64,000 nucleotides of DNA from VAZQ01 sp963753575 (GCA_963753575.1 CAVWCR010000003.1:3162001-3226000); one strand, 5' to 3'. Numbered from the stretch's first letter, positions 44,480 through 53,166 are shown. Numbers and translations are program-made. Notes: a model not told the origin generated them from the sequence alone.

Positions 44480-45670
44480 ATGACTAAAGCGACCGAGGCG
44501 TTCGATGTCATTGTCGTGGGCGCGGGCGCGGCAGGACTGATGTGCGCGCTGACGGCCGGCCAGCGCGGCCGCAAGGTCCTCCTCCTCGACCATGCCGACC
44601 AGGTGGGCGCCAAGATTCTGATCTCGGGCGGCGGGCGCTGCAATTTCACCAATCTGCATTGTGCGTCCGACCGGTTTCTGTCCGGCAATCCGGACTTCTG
44701 CCGCTCGGCGCTTCGCCGCTACACGCAAGACGATTTCATCGCGCTGGTCGAGCGCCATCGCATCCCCTATCACGAAAAGACGCTCGGGCAACTGTTCTGC
44801 GACGGCTCCGCGCGCGCAATCGTGGCCATGCTGCTCGCCGAATGCGCGCAGGGTGGCGTCGACGTCCGGGTCGGCCACGCCGTCACCGACTTGTCCGTTG
44901 CGGACGGCTTCCGCCTTACGACCAACAGCGGCTGCTTCACAGCCTCAGCGCTGGTGCTGGCGACCGGCGGCCTGTCGATTCCAAAGATGGGCGCGACCGG
45001 TTTTTCCCATGACGTGGCGCGGCGCTTCGGCCTGCACGTCGTCGAGCCGCTGCCGGCGCTGGTGCCGCTCAAGGCCACGCCGGACATGCTCGGCCTGCGA
45101 GAACTGCTCGCCGGCGTTTCGCTGGAGGCGATCGCGTCGTGCGCCGGACAGAGCTTCCGTGAAAACATCCTGTTCACGCATCGGGGCATGTCGGGTCCGG
45201 CGATCCTCCAAATCTCATCCTACTGGCGGCCGGGCGAAGCGATCACGCTCGATCTCGCGCCCGCGCACGATGCCACCGCTTTTCTGCTGGAGCGTAAGCA
45301 GGCGCGTCCCAAGGCAGAACCGAAGACCGTGCTCGCCGAAATCCTGCCGGCGCGCTTTGCGCAGGCGCTGGCGGAAGCCAGCCTGCCGGCGACCTCAATG
45401 GCCAACATTCCCGACCGCACGCTCGCATCCTTGGCGGCGCGCCTCAAGCGCTGGGAGGTTCGACCCACCGAGTCGGAGGGCTGGCCCAAGGCGGAAGTGA
45501 CGCTCGGCGGGATCGACACCCGCGACCTGTCGTCGAAGACCATGGCGGCGCGCAACGTGCCAGGTCTCTATGCGATTGGCGAAGCGGTCGACGTCACCGG
45601 CTGGCTCGGCGGCTATAACTTCCAGTGGGCGTGGTCGAGCGGCTGGTGCGCCGGACAAGCCGTGCCGTAG
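44480..45670 (+). CDS. HI0933-family NAD(P)/FAD-dependent oxidoreductase (BaiN/RdsA-like)
   Basis: This 396-residue flavoprotein begins with the FAD motif VIVVGAGAAGLMCAL, followed by the family signature LISGGGRCNFTN and the later ALVLATGGLSIPKMGATG. The C-terminus, LYAIGEAVDVTGWLGGYNFQ, contacts FAD. Family members have uncertain substrates; some act in bile-acid dehydroxylation or rRNA biology. Its own promoter region contains a palindromic repeat. Confidence 0.9.
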   Translation: MTKATEAFDVIVVGAGAAGLMCALTAGQRGRKVLLLDHADQVGAKILISGGGRCNFTNLHCASDRFLSGNPDFCRSALRRYTQDDFIALVERHRIPYHEKTLGQLFCDGSARAIVAMLLAECAQGGVDVRVGHAVTDLSVADGFRLTTNSGCFTASALVLATGGLSIPKMGATGFSHDVARRFGLHVVEPLPALVPLKATPDMLGLRELLAGVSLEAIASCAGQSFRENILFTHRGMSGPAILQISSYWRPGEAITLDLAPAHDATAFLLERKQARPKAEPKTVLAEILPARFAQALAEASLPATSMANIPDRTLASLAARLKRWEVRPTESEGWPKAEVTLGGIDTRDLSSKTMAARNVPGLYAIGEAVDVTGWLGGYNFQWAWSSGWCAGQAVP

Positions 45671-45691
45671 CGAAAGCATCACCGGTTCGTG

Positions 45692-46189
45692 TCAGGCCGA
45701 AGTCAGCACCCTCACCTGCGCCAAACCAAGTGCCCGCAGCTTGCCGCCGTCAAAATAGACAAAGCGCAGCCGCTTGCGGCGCGAGACCATGCACGCGGGC
45801 AGCGGATCGAACCGCATGGTCTCCCCACCGAGGTGCGGCGTAAGCGCGCCGACGTCGGTGACGGCGTCGACCTCGACCCGCAGCAACGCGAGCTTCACGC
45901 CATCGCCCGCGACCGCCTCGAACGGAATGTGAGCAAGCCGCAGGAAGCTCGTTGGATCGCTCGCGCTGGCGAAGCCCTCGACGAACGCCGCCTCGACGAG
46001 GTCAAGATCGGGCTCGGCTTGTTGCGCCGGAACCTCTTGCGCGCCGTCGCGATGCGGCGTCTGCCACTGCGCCGGCCGGCCCGGGACCGGGCGGTTGTGA
46101 TGATGATGGACGACGGCTGCCGAGCCGCCGCCATGATCGTGCTCAAAGTGACCGTGCTCAAAGTGATCGTGGTCCAACCCGCGGTGCAT
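45692..46189 (-). CDS. Histidine-rich protein at the end of the guanidine operon
   Basis: I do not recognise this 165-residue protein. The first 31 residues contain 11 His, including HDHFEHGHFEHDH and a run HHHH, encoded partly by a 15-bp tandem DNA repeat. This looks like a divalent-metal binding site. The rest (about residues 60-165) is a compact alpha/beta-looking domain (SFLRLAHIPFEAVAGDGVKL, FVYFDGGKLRALGL) with one Cys. Its strong ribosome site GAGGAGG overlaps the stop of the ureohydrolase, 9 nt before the ATG, so both are made together. Since the known guanidine hydrolase needs nickel and HypA/HypB-like helpers, a nickel storage or delivery role is a reasonable guess. Confidence 0.72.
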   Translation of the reverse strand: MHRGLDHDHFEHGHFEHDHGGGSAAVVHHHHNRPVPGRPAQWQTPHRDGAQEVPAQQAEPDLDLVEAAFVEGFASASDPTSFLRLAHIPFEAVAGDGVKLALLRVEVDAVTDVGALTPHLGGETMRFDPLPACMVSRRKRLRFVYFDGGKLRALGLAQVRVLTSA

Positions 46190-46198
46190 GACGCCTCC

Positions 46199-47407
46199 TC
46201 AATACGCGACTGGTTTATCGATCAGCGGCTTGTGGCTGCCGAGCTTGCCATGCGCCACCAATGAGCCGAGCGCCTCCACCACCACGCGCACGCCGACCAG
46301 TGCCGTGATGTCGGACGTGTCGTAAGGCGGTGAGACCTCGACCACTTCGAGCCCGCAGATGCCTTCGGCCGCGACCAGGCCGAGGATCTTCAGGGCTTCG
46401 CGCGGCAGGAAGCCGCCGGGCTCGGGCCAGCCCGTGCCGGGCACGAATCCGCAGTCGAGCGAATCGACATCAAACGAGATGTAGACCGCGTCGGCATCCT
46501 TCCAGGCGAGCTCGAGCGCGATCTCGGCCGACTTCTCCAACCCGAGCTTCTCGATGTCCTCGATGGTGAGCACGTTGGTGCCGCGCTTGCGCGCCTCCTG
46601 CACACCGGCGCGCGGCACCTGCCAGCCGCCGATGCCGAGCTGCACGAGGTTCGAGGCCGGCACGTTCGGCAGGTTCGTCGCCCAGTACCAGGGCGTGGTG
46701 TGCATGCGCTCGTCGAGGTCCTTCTCCTGGATGTCGATGTGGCGGTCGAAGTGAATGATGCCGATGCGCTTGGAGGTGCATTGCGCGATGCCGCGCACGC
46801 AGGGAAACCCGATCGAGTGGTCGCCGCCGAGCATCAGCGGCAGCGCGCCGGAGGAGGCGACGTGCGCCACGCCGCGCGTGATCTGGTCGAAGCTCTTTTC
46901 GAGATTTGCCGGGATCGTGAACACGTCGCCGGCGTCGCACAGCGTCATCTGCTCGCGCAGGTCGACGCCGAGCTCGTAGTTGTAAGGCGTGTAGAGTGCG
47001 GAGATGCGCCTGATGCCCTGCGGCCCGAAGCGCGTGCCGGGCCGGTAGGTCGTGCCGGAATCGAACGGAATGCCGAGCACGGCGGCGTCATACTTGCCGA
47101 CGTCGCGCACGTTCTCGACATAGGGCGCCTTCAGGAAGGTGTTGATGCCGGCGAAGTGCGGCAGCTCGCCGCGCGCAAAGGTCGGGATACTCTTGTCGGT
47201 CAGGCAGTCCGCGCCCGGCAGCCCCATGTCGAGCGCCCATTGCTGCTCCCGGCGCCAGCCCTGCTCGGGGAGCTTTCCTTCGGCGTCGGCGGCTTTCCAG
47301 CCCTGCGTCGCCATCCGGTCGAAATCGGGGTGATGCCGCCGCGTTCGCTCGGGCGGCTGCCGCACGCCCGCCTTGCGCGAGCGCCGCTGTGGCAAACCGA
47401 AGATCAT
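46199..47407 (-). CDS. Ureohydrolase-family enzyme, probable nickel-dependent guanidine hydrolase (GdmH-like)
   Basis: This 402-residue protein has the arginase/agmatinase fold with all metal ligands: GGDHS (His 197), FDRHID (Asp 221, His 223, Asp 225) and SFDVDSLD (Asp 313, Asp 315). It is about 80-90 residues longer at the N-terminus than agmatinases, and it has Arg in place of the usual Ala of DAHxD. Both features recall Synechocystis Sll1077 (GdmH), which hydrolyses guanidine to urea and ammonia. Position in an operon led by a guanidine-I riboswitch and an ABC importer strongly supports guanidine over agmatine. Its ATG overlaps the ATPase stop (ATGA), with GGAGAG upstream. Confidence 0.85.
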   Translation of the reverse strand: MIFGLPQRRSRKAGVRQPPERTRRHHPDFDRMATQGWKAADAEGKLPEQGWRREQQWALDMGLPGADCLTDKSIPTFARGELPHFAGINTFLKAPYVENVRDVGKYDAAVLGIPFDSGTTYRPGTRFGPQGIRRISALYTPYNYELGVDLREQMTLCDAGDVFTIPANLEKSFDQITRGVAHVASSGALPLMLGGDHSIGFPCVRGIAQCTSKRIGIIHFDRHIDIQEKDLDERMHTTPWYWATNLPNVPASNLVQLGIGGWQVPRAGVQEARKRGTNVLTIEDIEKLGLEKSAEIALELAWKDADAVYISFDVDSLDCGFVPGTGWPEPGGFLPREALKILGLVAAEGICGLEVVEVSPPYDTSDITALVGVRVVVEALGSLVAHGKLGSHKPLIDKPVAY

Positions 47408-48204
47408 GTCGTCTCTCCCTGAACCATATTCGAATCTTGTGTTGCGGGCGAAGGCTTGAGGAAGCCGAGCACCGGCACCGGGCCCTCGCGCGTCAGATCG
47501 AGGTCGTAGGTGATGATCGCCCCGTATCGGCCCGGCGCCTGCGGATCATGGCGGGGCTTGTCGAAGGCGATGAGCCGCGTGCCGAGATTGAACGCCTCTT
47601 TGAGATCGTGCGTCACCATGATCACGGTCATCCCACAGTCGCGCCAGAGCGGCTTGATCAGCTGGTGCATCTGGGTGCGGGTGCCGGGATCGAGCGCGCC
47701 GAACGGCTCGTCGAGGAGAAGAACGCGCGGCTTGCGTGCGACGGCCTGCGCGATCGCGAGCCGCTGCTGCATGCCGCCCGAGAGCGCGCTTGGATATTTG
47801 TCGCGATGCGGCGTGAGGCCCACTTCCTCGATCAGCTTCTCGCTCTCGTCGATTGCGCTGCGACGCGCCGCGCCGGTGAGCCGCGAGAGCAGCGGGCTTC
47901 CCGCAAACTCGAACCCGACCAGAACATTGCCGAGCACGGTGAGATGCGGAAACACCGAGTAGCGCTGGAACACGACGCCGCGGTCGGGGCCGGGCTCCCC
48001 CGGCAGCGGCGTGCCGTCGAGCAGGATCGTGCCGCGCGTCGGCCGCTCCTGCCCGAGGATCATGCGCAGGAACGTGCTCTTGCCCGCGCCCGATGGGCCG
48101 ACCACTGACAGGAAAGCGCCGGACGCAATCTCGAGATTGATCCGCTCGAGCACGATCTGCTCGCCATATTCGACCCAGACGTTGCGCACCGAGATCGCGC
48201 TCAT
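47404..48204 (-). CDS. ABC transporter ATPase of the nitrate/sulfonate/taurine type (putative guanidine importer)
   Basis: This 266-residue ATPase has Walker A VVGPSGAGKSTFL (about residues 35-47), the Q-loop VVFQRYSVFPHLTV, the signature LSGGMQQRLAIAQ, Walker B VLLLDEPFGALD and the H-loop VTHDLKEA. The length fits the SsuB/TauB group, with about 30 extra C-terminal residues. Its ATG overlaps the permease stop in TGATG, and its stop overlaps the ureohydrolase start in ATGA. It powers import through the adjacent permease. Confidence 0.92.
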   Translation of the reverse strand: MSAISVRNVWVEYGEQIVLERINLEIASGAFLSVVGPSGAGKSTFLRMILGQERPTRGTILLDGTPLPGEPGPDRGVVFQRYSVFPHLTVLGNVLVGFEFAGSPLLSRLTGAARRSAIDESEKLIEEVGLTPHRDKYPSALSGGMQQRLAIAQAVARKPRVLLLDEPFGALDPGTRTQMHQLIKPLWRDCGMTVIMVTHDLKEAFNLGTRLIAFDKPRHDPQAPGRYGAIITYDLDLTREGPVPVLGFLKPSPATQDSNMVQGETT

Positions 48205-49013
48205 CAGCCCCGCCCCTCGCCGTAGGCCCAGGCAAAGCCGCGGCGCGCGACCCACGACAAAGCGAAATCCATGAGATAGGCGAGAAGCGTGATCCAGGCG
48301 ACGTAGGGCAGGATGACGTCCATCGACAGATAGCGCCGCACCAGGAAGATGCGGTAGCCGAGCCCGAGGTCGGCCGCGATCGCTTCCGCCGAAATGAGGA
48401 ACAGGAATGTCGGCCCGAGCGAGAGCCGCAGCGCTTCGAGCAGGCGCGGCATGATCTGCGGCAGCACCACCCGGATCGCGATCTGCCAGGTCGAGGCGCC
48501 GAGCGATTGCGCCTTGATGAGCTGCTCCCGGGGCAGGTTGTCGACGGCGAGCGCGAGATCGCGCACCAGGAACGGCGCGATGCCGAACACGATCAGCACG
48601 ACCTTCGACATTTCGCCGAGCCCGAACACGATGAACAGGATCGGCAGGATGGCCATCGGCGGAATCATCGAGAGCACCGCGATGAAGGTGCCGAGGCTCG
48701 CGCCCGCGACCGGCATCAGCCCGAGCGTCAGCCCGAACGCGAGGCCCGCGAGCGTCGCGATCGCAAGCCCCAGCAGCAGGCGCTGCATGCTGGCTGCAGT
48801 ATCGGCCCATAACACGATCTCACCGGAGCGACGATCGGGCTCGAAAGCGAGCCGCTCGATCGACTCCACCATCTCGCTGACCGGAGGCAGCAGCTTGTCG
48901 TCGGGGTTGGCGGCGCGACGCTCCGCCGACCCGATCACGTAGACGATCGCGATCAGCACGAATGGGATCAAGGCCAGGAGCAGGCGGCCTCCGCGCCGAG
49001 GCGCGATGTTCAT
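48204..49013 (-). CDS. ABC transporter permease of the SsuC/TauC type (putative guanidine importer)
   Basis: This 269-residue protein has about six membrane helices and the ATPase-contact EAA loop visible as IKAQSLGASTWQIAIRVVLP. The ATG at 49013 (MNIAPRRGG) is chosen: the frame stays open 48 more codons, but that extension is only the translation of a palindromic repeat (PLPVPPPQGGRER). It lies 235 nt downstream of the binding-protein gene and is coupled to the ATPase by a TGATG overlap. Confidence 0.9.
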   Translation of the reverse strand: MNIAPRRGGRLLLALIPFVLIAIVYVIGSAERRAANPDDKLLPPVSEMVESIERLAFEPDRRSGEIVLWADTAASMQRLLLGLAIATLAGLAFGLTLGLMPVAGASLGTFIAVLSMIPPMAILPILFIVFGLGEMSKVVLIVFGIAPFLVRDLALAVDNLPREQLIKAQSLGASTWQIAIRVVLPQIMPRLLEALRLSLGPTFLFLISAEAIAADLGLGYRIFLVRRYLSMDVILPYVAWITLLAYLMDFALSWVARRGFAWAYGEGRG

Positions 49014-49088
49014 GACCCGGCGAATGGTACGACCCCGCTTTGGTGCTCCAGCGCGATGATGCCTCCAGTTGGGCAGAGCGGTGCCACA

Positions 49089-49130
49089 GCGTTCCCTCCC
49101 CCCTTGTGGGGGAGGGACAGGGAGGGGGGT
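49089..49130. repeat. CCCTCCCCC palindromic repeat inside the guanidine operon
   Basis: The sequence GCGTTCCCTCCCCCCTTGTG continues GGGGGAGGGACAGGGAGG. It matches, over about 44 bp with one or two differences, the half copy inside hrpB read on the minus strand. It lies in the 235-bp gap between binding-protein and permease genes, where its hairpin could lower expression of downstream genes or protect the upstream mRNA end. Confidence 0.85.
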
Positions 49131-49248
49131 CGCGGTAGATTCCGATTTCGGAACCACCCCCGCTCTACCGCCGTGCCCTCATTGCACCGCTCCCGCAAAG
49201 CGCAGCGACTCATTCGGCCGATTCCGTTTCAACGGCCATACTGTCGCG

Positions 49249-50321
49249 TCACAGCTTGCCGTCAGCCGCGAGCTTCATATACGTCGGATCGAAGCGCAGC
49301 TTCACGTTCTGCTTCGACCCAAGCGCGCGCGCCGGTATCGCAATGCCGATCGCGTCCTTCGACTTGACCTTCTCGCCCAGAAGATTGTGCTCGAAGCTGA
49401 AGGTGCGCACGAGGTCCATGATCTTCGGCATCTCCTGCCCGCTCATGAACGTCGCTGCTTCCTTTGGCGTATAGAACATCCTGGTGGTCTTGAGCTGGGC
49501 CTCGAACCCGGCAAGGTCGGTGCCGGAGAGCTTCGCCATCGCGGTCGCGCGCGGCCTTGCCCTTCTCACCCGTGTCCCGCATCAGCGCGATGGTCTCGTA
49601 CCAGATGCCCACGAGCGCCTTGCCGAAATTGGGATTTTCTTTGAGGGTTTCGGTCTTGATCACGAGCAGGTCCTGAATCTCGCCCGGGATCTTGCTCGAG
49701 TTGAACACCTCAGTCGCGTTCGGCTCCGCCTTCACCTCCATGAGCTGGGGATTCCAGGTGACCACCGCGGTCGAGTTCGGGCGACTTGAAGGCGCCCACG
49801 ATATCGGCGTCCGACGTGTTGACGATCTTGATGTCGCGCTCGCGCAGCTTGACGGTCGAAAGCGCCCGCGCCAGCAGGTAGTGCGACACGGACAATTCGA
49901 CGATGTTGATCTTGCGGCCCTTGATGTCGGCGAGCGCCTTGCCGTTCTTGAGCACGATGCCGTCGTTGCCGTTGGAGAAGTCGCCCAGGATGATGGCTGA
50001 GGTGTCGACGCCGCCGGCGGCTGGAACCGTCAGCGCGTCCATGTTGGTGACGGTCACGCCGTCGAACTTGCCCGCGGTGTATTGGTTGATCGATTCGACG
50101 TAGTCGTTGATCTGCGTGACCTTGATGTTGATGCCGTATTTGTCGGCCCACTTCTTCACGATGCCGGCTTCCGCCGCATAGGGCCAGGGCATCCAGCCCA
50201 CGTAGATCGTCCACGCGATATCGAAATCCTTCTTGGGCGCGGCCTCACCGGTCGCGCCCAAACTCACGGTCATCGCTGCTGCAGTCAGGAGGCTGATCAG
50301 AAATTGAGAGACGCGCGTCAT
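49249..50321 (-). CDS. ABC transporter substrate-binding protein (putative guanidine binder), two frameshifts as read
   Basis: The product has a signal peptide (MTRVSQFLISLL...GEAAP) and a NMT1/SsuA-like mature part: DIAWTIYVGWMPWPYAAEAG, GVTVTNMDALTVPAAGG and DADIVGAFKSP. The frame then shifts at about 49779-49781 (one extra base in GGG), continues TAVVTWNPQLMEVK through YETIALMRDTGEKGKAAR, and shifts again near 49543 (one extra base) to AMAKLSGTDLAGFEAQLKTT, ending KLAADGKL. Joined, it is about 356 residues, normal for the family. The ATG at 50321 has GAGGTG upstream. It is the first gene after the guanidine-I riboswitch. Confidence 0.85.
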
Positions 50322-50355
50322 GCCACACCTCGTTCGAATCCATCTGATTGGGTCG

Positions 50356-50386
50356 AGGATTGGCAAGACCGATCGACGCCAATCCT
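50356..50386 (-). promoter_or_regulatory. Hairpin between the guanidine aptamer and the binding-protein gene
   Basis: A 9-bp perfect inverted repeat, AGGATTGGC with GCCAATCCT, with a 13-nt loop, lies directly after the aptamer and about 35 nt before the start codon. No T-run follows, so it is not a classic intrinsic terminator. It may be part of the expression platform. Confidence 0.5.
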
Positions 50387-50389
50387 GGC

Positions 50390-50500
50390 GACCGAGGTCT
50401 CCCGGGCTTTTGTCCCGCCGTGCACCCGGACGGATGTCTCCCGCCCGAGCGGCAGCTCTCGGACCAGTCGCCCTGATGCAAGGCCGGAACCCTAGCCGCC
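50390..50500 (-). ncRNA. Guanidine-I (ykkC) riboswitch aptamer
   Basis: Read on the minus strand, the three conserved blocks of the ykkC class I aptamer appear in order. They are CTAGGGTTCCGG (50495-50484), ACTGGTCCGAGAG (50468-50456) and CGGGACAAAAGCCCGGGAGA (within 50418-50397). GGCGGGAGACATCCGTCCGGG-like pairing lies between the last two blocks. The aptamer binds guanidine and turns on the genes below it. It sits about 70 nt upstream of the ABC binding-protein start and governs the five-gene minus-strand operon down to 45692. Confidence 0.95.
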
Positions 50501-50723
50501 AACTCTGGGGTCTTCAGCAGCAAGCCCCGTGCCAGCGAAAACAGCTGGTTTTTGCTCGCAGGGCTTGAAATTCCTGCCTAATCGCGCGGCAAGACGCCCA
50601 ACCGGCAGGCATCCGTGACGCCGTGCTGCCCTTTGCCGCGATCAGTCGGGAACGAGTTCATTGCCGCTCAGGTCAACAAGACGATAACATGATCAAAAAT
50701 AGCCACCTCCTGGAGGATCCGCC
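50501..50723. promoter_or_regulatory. Divergent promoter region of the guanidine operon and the TTT binding-protein gene
   Basis: These 223 bp must hold the minus-strand promoter that makes the riboswitch leader and the plus-strand promoter of the gene at 50724. I see no convincing -35/-10 pair and no gene. Confidence 0.4.
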
Positions 50724-51701
50724 ATGACACTTCCCCGCCGCAAATTCCTGCATCTGGCAACGGGCGCGCTCGCGCTGCCGGCCTTGGCGCGCTCGGCTTG
50801 GGCGCAGGCCTATCCGGCGCATCCGGTGCGCGTCATCGTGCCGGTGCCGCCCGGCGGTGCGCTCGACATCCTCGCGCGCCTGATGGGCCAGTGGCTGTCG
50901 GACCATCTGGGACAAACCTTCATCATCGAGAACCGGCCCGGCGGCGGTACCAATATCGGGATCGAGGCGGTCGTGCGCGCGCCGGCGGACGGCTATACCC
51001 TCCTGCTGATCCCCGGATCGGTGACCGCCAACGCCACGCTCTACCAGCATCTCGCCTTCAATTTCATGAGCGACATCATTCCGATTGCGATGATCAGCAG
51101 CCTGCCGCTGGTCATGGAAGTGAACACCTCGAACCCGGCCAAGACGGTGCCCGAGTTCATCGCCTGGGCGAAGGCCAATCGGGGCAAGGTCAGCATGGCC
51201 TCGGGCGGCACCGGCAGCACGTCGCATATTGGCGGCGAGCTGTTCAAACTGATGACCGGCATCGACATGCTGCATGTGCCCTATCGCGGCGGCGCGCCCG
51301 CGATTACCGACCTGATGGGCGGACAGGTGCAGGTCTATTTCAGCCCGCTGCCTGAATCGATCGCGTCGATCAAGGGCAGCAAGCTGCGCGCGCTGGCGGT
51401 CACCACCGCGAAACGCTCGGCCGCGCTGCCGGACGTGCCGACCATCGCCGAGTCCGTGCCCGGCTTCGAGGCCAGCACCTGGCAGGGCATCGGTGCGCCC
51501 AAAGGCACGCCGGCCGAGGTCGTCACGACGCTCAACAAGGAGATCAACGCGGCGCTTGCCGATCCCAAGATCAAGGCGCGCCTGGCCGAGCTTGGCAGCG
51601 TGCCGAGCCCGATGTCGCCTGACGCGTTCAAGAAATATATCGCCGAGGAAACCGTGAAATGGGCGAAGGTGATCCACGACGCCCACATTCCGCTGCAGTA
51701 G
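50724..51701 (+). CDS. Tripartite-tricarboxylate-type (Bug/TctC-like) solute-binding protein with Tat-like signal
   Basis: This 325-residue protein begins MTLPRRKFLHLATGALAL, a twin-arginine-type signal ending near AWAQ. The mature part has the Bug signature VRVIVPVPPGGALDILAR and IENRPGGGTNIGIEAV, and the second-lobe LHVPYRGGAPAITDLMGGQV. It probably binds a carboxylate. No tctAB genes are adjacent. GGAGG lies 7 nt before the ATG. It is divergent from the guanidine operon. Confidence 0.92.
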   Translation: MTLPRRKFLHLATGALALPALARSAWAQAYPAHPVRVIVPVPPGGALDILARLMGQWLSDHLGQTFIIENRPGGGTNIGIEAVVRAPADGYTLLLIPGSVTANATLYQHLAFNFMSDIIPIAMISSLPLVMEVNTSNPAKTVPEFIAWAKANRGKVSMASGGTGSTSHIGGELFKLMTGIDMLHVPYRGGAPAITDLMGGQVQVYFSPLPESIASIKGSKLRALAVTTAKRSAALPDVPTIAESVPGFEASTWQGIGAPKGTPAEVVTTLNKEINAALADPKIKARLAELGSVPSPMSPDAFKKYIAEETVKWAKVIHDAHIPLQ

Positions 51702-52107
51702 GCGTGAGCCGGCTCGCCGCCTTGCTCCGCATGCGAACACGAATCCTCGCTCGTGGCGTCGGGCCGCTGCATACAACCGGGCGTGAGGACCTGTTACGAA
51801 TTCTCGAGCCCAATGGCCAAGATAAGAAGGAAAACAAGATCCAGGATTGTCGTGCCCGACGGCTGGCGCCTGGATCGCAAACCCTATACGTTGCACGGCC
51901 AAGGAAGCCGCTGAGCTATCAGAGAGCCACTCTGAAACGAGATCGTGCCGAATTTCGCGCATCCGACAAATGACAGCACTGGTGCCGCCGGCAGGCATGA
52001 TTTCAACCTAGGAGATCAGCGTTCTTTCACATCGCGGGTGCCTCCGGCATCTGCATCCCGCACGTCCGCGCTTTCGGCAGGACGGCAAGACACGAAAGGC
52101 ATTTCCG
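51702..52107. other. Intergenic region without a recognisable gene
   Basis: These 406 bp lie between the binding-protein gene and hflK on the same strand. GC content drops somewhat, for example in AATGGCCAAGATAAGAAGGA near 51820. Short open frames exist but none has family features. A promoter for hflKC is expected near the right end. Confidence 0.4.
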
Positions 52108-53166
52108 ATGCCACCGCAGAACAACAATGGCGGCCGGGGCGGCCCCTGGGGTAGTGGGGCCAGACCCAGCTCCGATTTTGAGGATCTGGTCCGGCAGGGT
52201 CAGGATCGGCTGAAGCAGGTCCTGCCAACGGGCGGCCCGCGCAGCACGATCTTCTTTGCCATCATCGCTCTGGTCGGCCTGGGCGCATGGACGGCCTATT
52301 ACACCGTGCCGAGCGACTCGGTCGCCGTCGTGCAGCGCTTCGGCAAGTTTCTCACGGATGTTCCGCCGGGACTGCATTTCAAACTGCCGCTCGGCATCGA
52401 TGTCGCGACCATCGTTCCGGTCAAACGGCAGTTGAAGCAGGAGTTCGGGTTCGCGACCCCGGGCGCCACCGATCCGTTTCAGACCTCTCGCGACGGAAAG
52501 AAGGAAACCCAGATGGTGACGGGTGACCTGAACGCCGTCTTGGTGGAATGGGTGGTTCAATACCGCATCACGGATCCTGCCAAATTCCTGTTCGACGTTC
52601 GCGAACCGAGGCTGACGCTGCGCGATGTTTCCGAATCGGTCATGCGCGAGGTCGTCGGCGATCGCACCGTGGACGAGGTGATCACCATCGGCCGCCAGGG
52701 GATCGAAACGGAAGCGCTGACCAAGATGCAGGCGCTCTCGACCAAATACGCCATGGGGATCAGCATCGATCAGGTGCAACTGAAGAACATCAATCCGCCC
52801 GAACCGGTGCAGGCGTCGTTCAACGAGGTCAACCAGGCCCAGCAGGAGAAGGAAAAGCTGATCAACGAAGCCCGGCGCGAGTACAACAAGGTGATCCCGC
52901 TGGCCGAGGGCGAGAAGGATCAGCGGATCCGCGAAGCGGACGGCTACCGGCTCAAACGGATCAATGAAGCGGAGGGCGACGCTGCCCGGTTCAACGCCCT
53001 GTTGGCGGAATACGTGAAGGCCCCAGAGGTGACCCGCCGCCGCATCTATATCGAGACCCTGCAGGACGTCATGCCGGGCATACGCTCCAAGATCATTGTC
53101 GACGAAAAGACGCGCGGCATTCTGCCATTGCTGAATCTCGACACCCAGAAAGGAGCCCGGCCATGA
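52108..53166 (+). CDS. hflK: HflK, membrane protease modulator (SPFH/band 7)
   Basis: This 352-residue protein has a Gly/Asn-rich N-tail (MPPQNNNGGRGGPWG), one membrane helix (about residues 48-66) and an SPFH domain from VPSDSVAVVQRFGKF. A long charged coiled-coil region follows (VNQAQQEKEKLINEARREYN). HflK and HflC form a membrane complex that surrounds and restrains FtsH. The gene overlaps hflC by 4 nt. Unlike in many alphaproteobacteria, no DegP-type protease gene follows. Confidence 0.95.
   Translation: MPPQNNNGGRGGPWGSGARPSSDFEDLVRQGQDRLKQVLPTGGPRSTIFFAIIALVGLGAWTAYYTVPSDSVAVVQRFGKFLTDVPPGLHFKLPLGIDVATIVPVKRQLKQEFGFATPGATDPFQTSRDGKKETQMVTGDLNAVLVEWVVQYRITDPAKFLFDVREPRLTLRDVSESVMREVVGDRTVDEVITIGRQGIETEALTKMQALSTKYAMGISIDQVQLKNINPPEPVQASFNEVNQAQQEKEKLINEARREYNKVIPLAEGEKDQRIREADGYRLKRINEAEGDAARFNALLAEYVKAPEVTRRRIYIETLQDVMPGIRSKIIVDEKTRGILPLLNLDTQKGARP

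Noticed and set aside
46199..47407. Annotation as agmatinase (speB)
   Set aside because: The protein is longer than agmatinases and lies in a guanidine-I riboswitch operon with an ABC importer, which points to guanidine rather than agmatine.
49014..49157. Upstream extension of the ABC permease start
   Set aside because: The 48 extra codons translate the CCCTCCCCC palindromic repeat; the ATG at 49013 matches the normal N-terminus.
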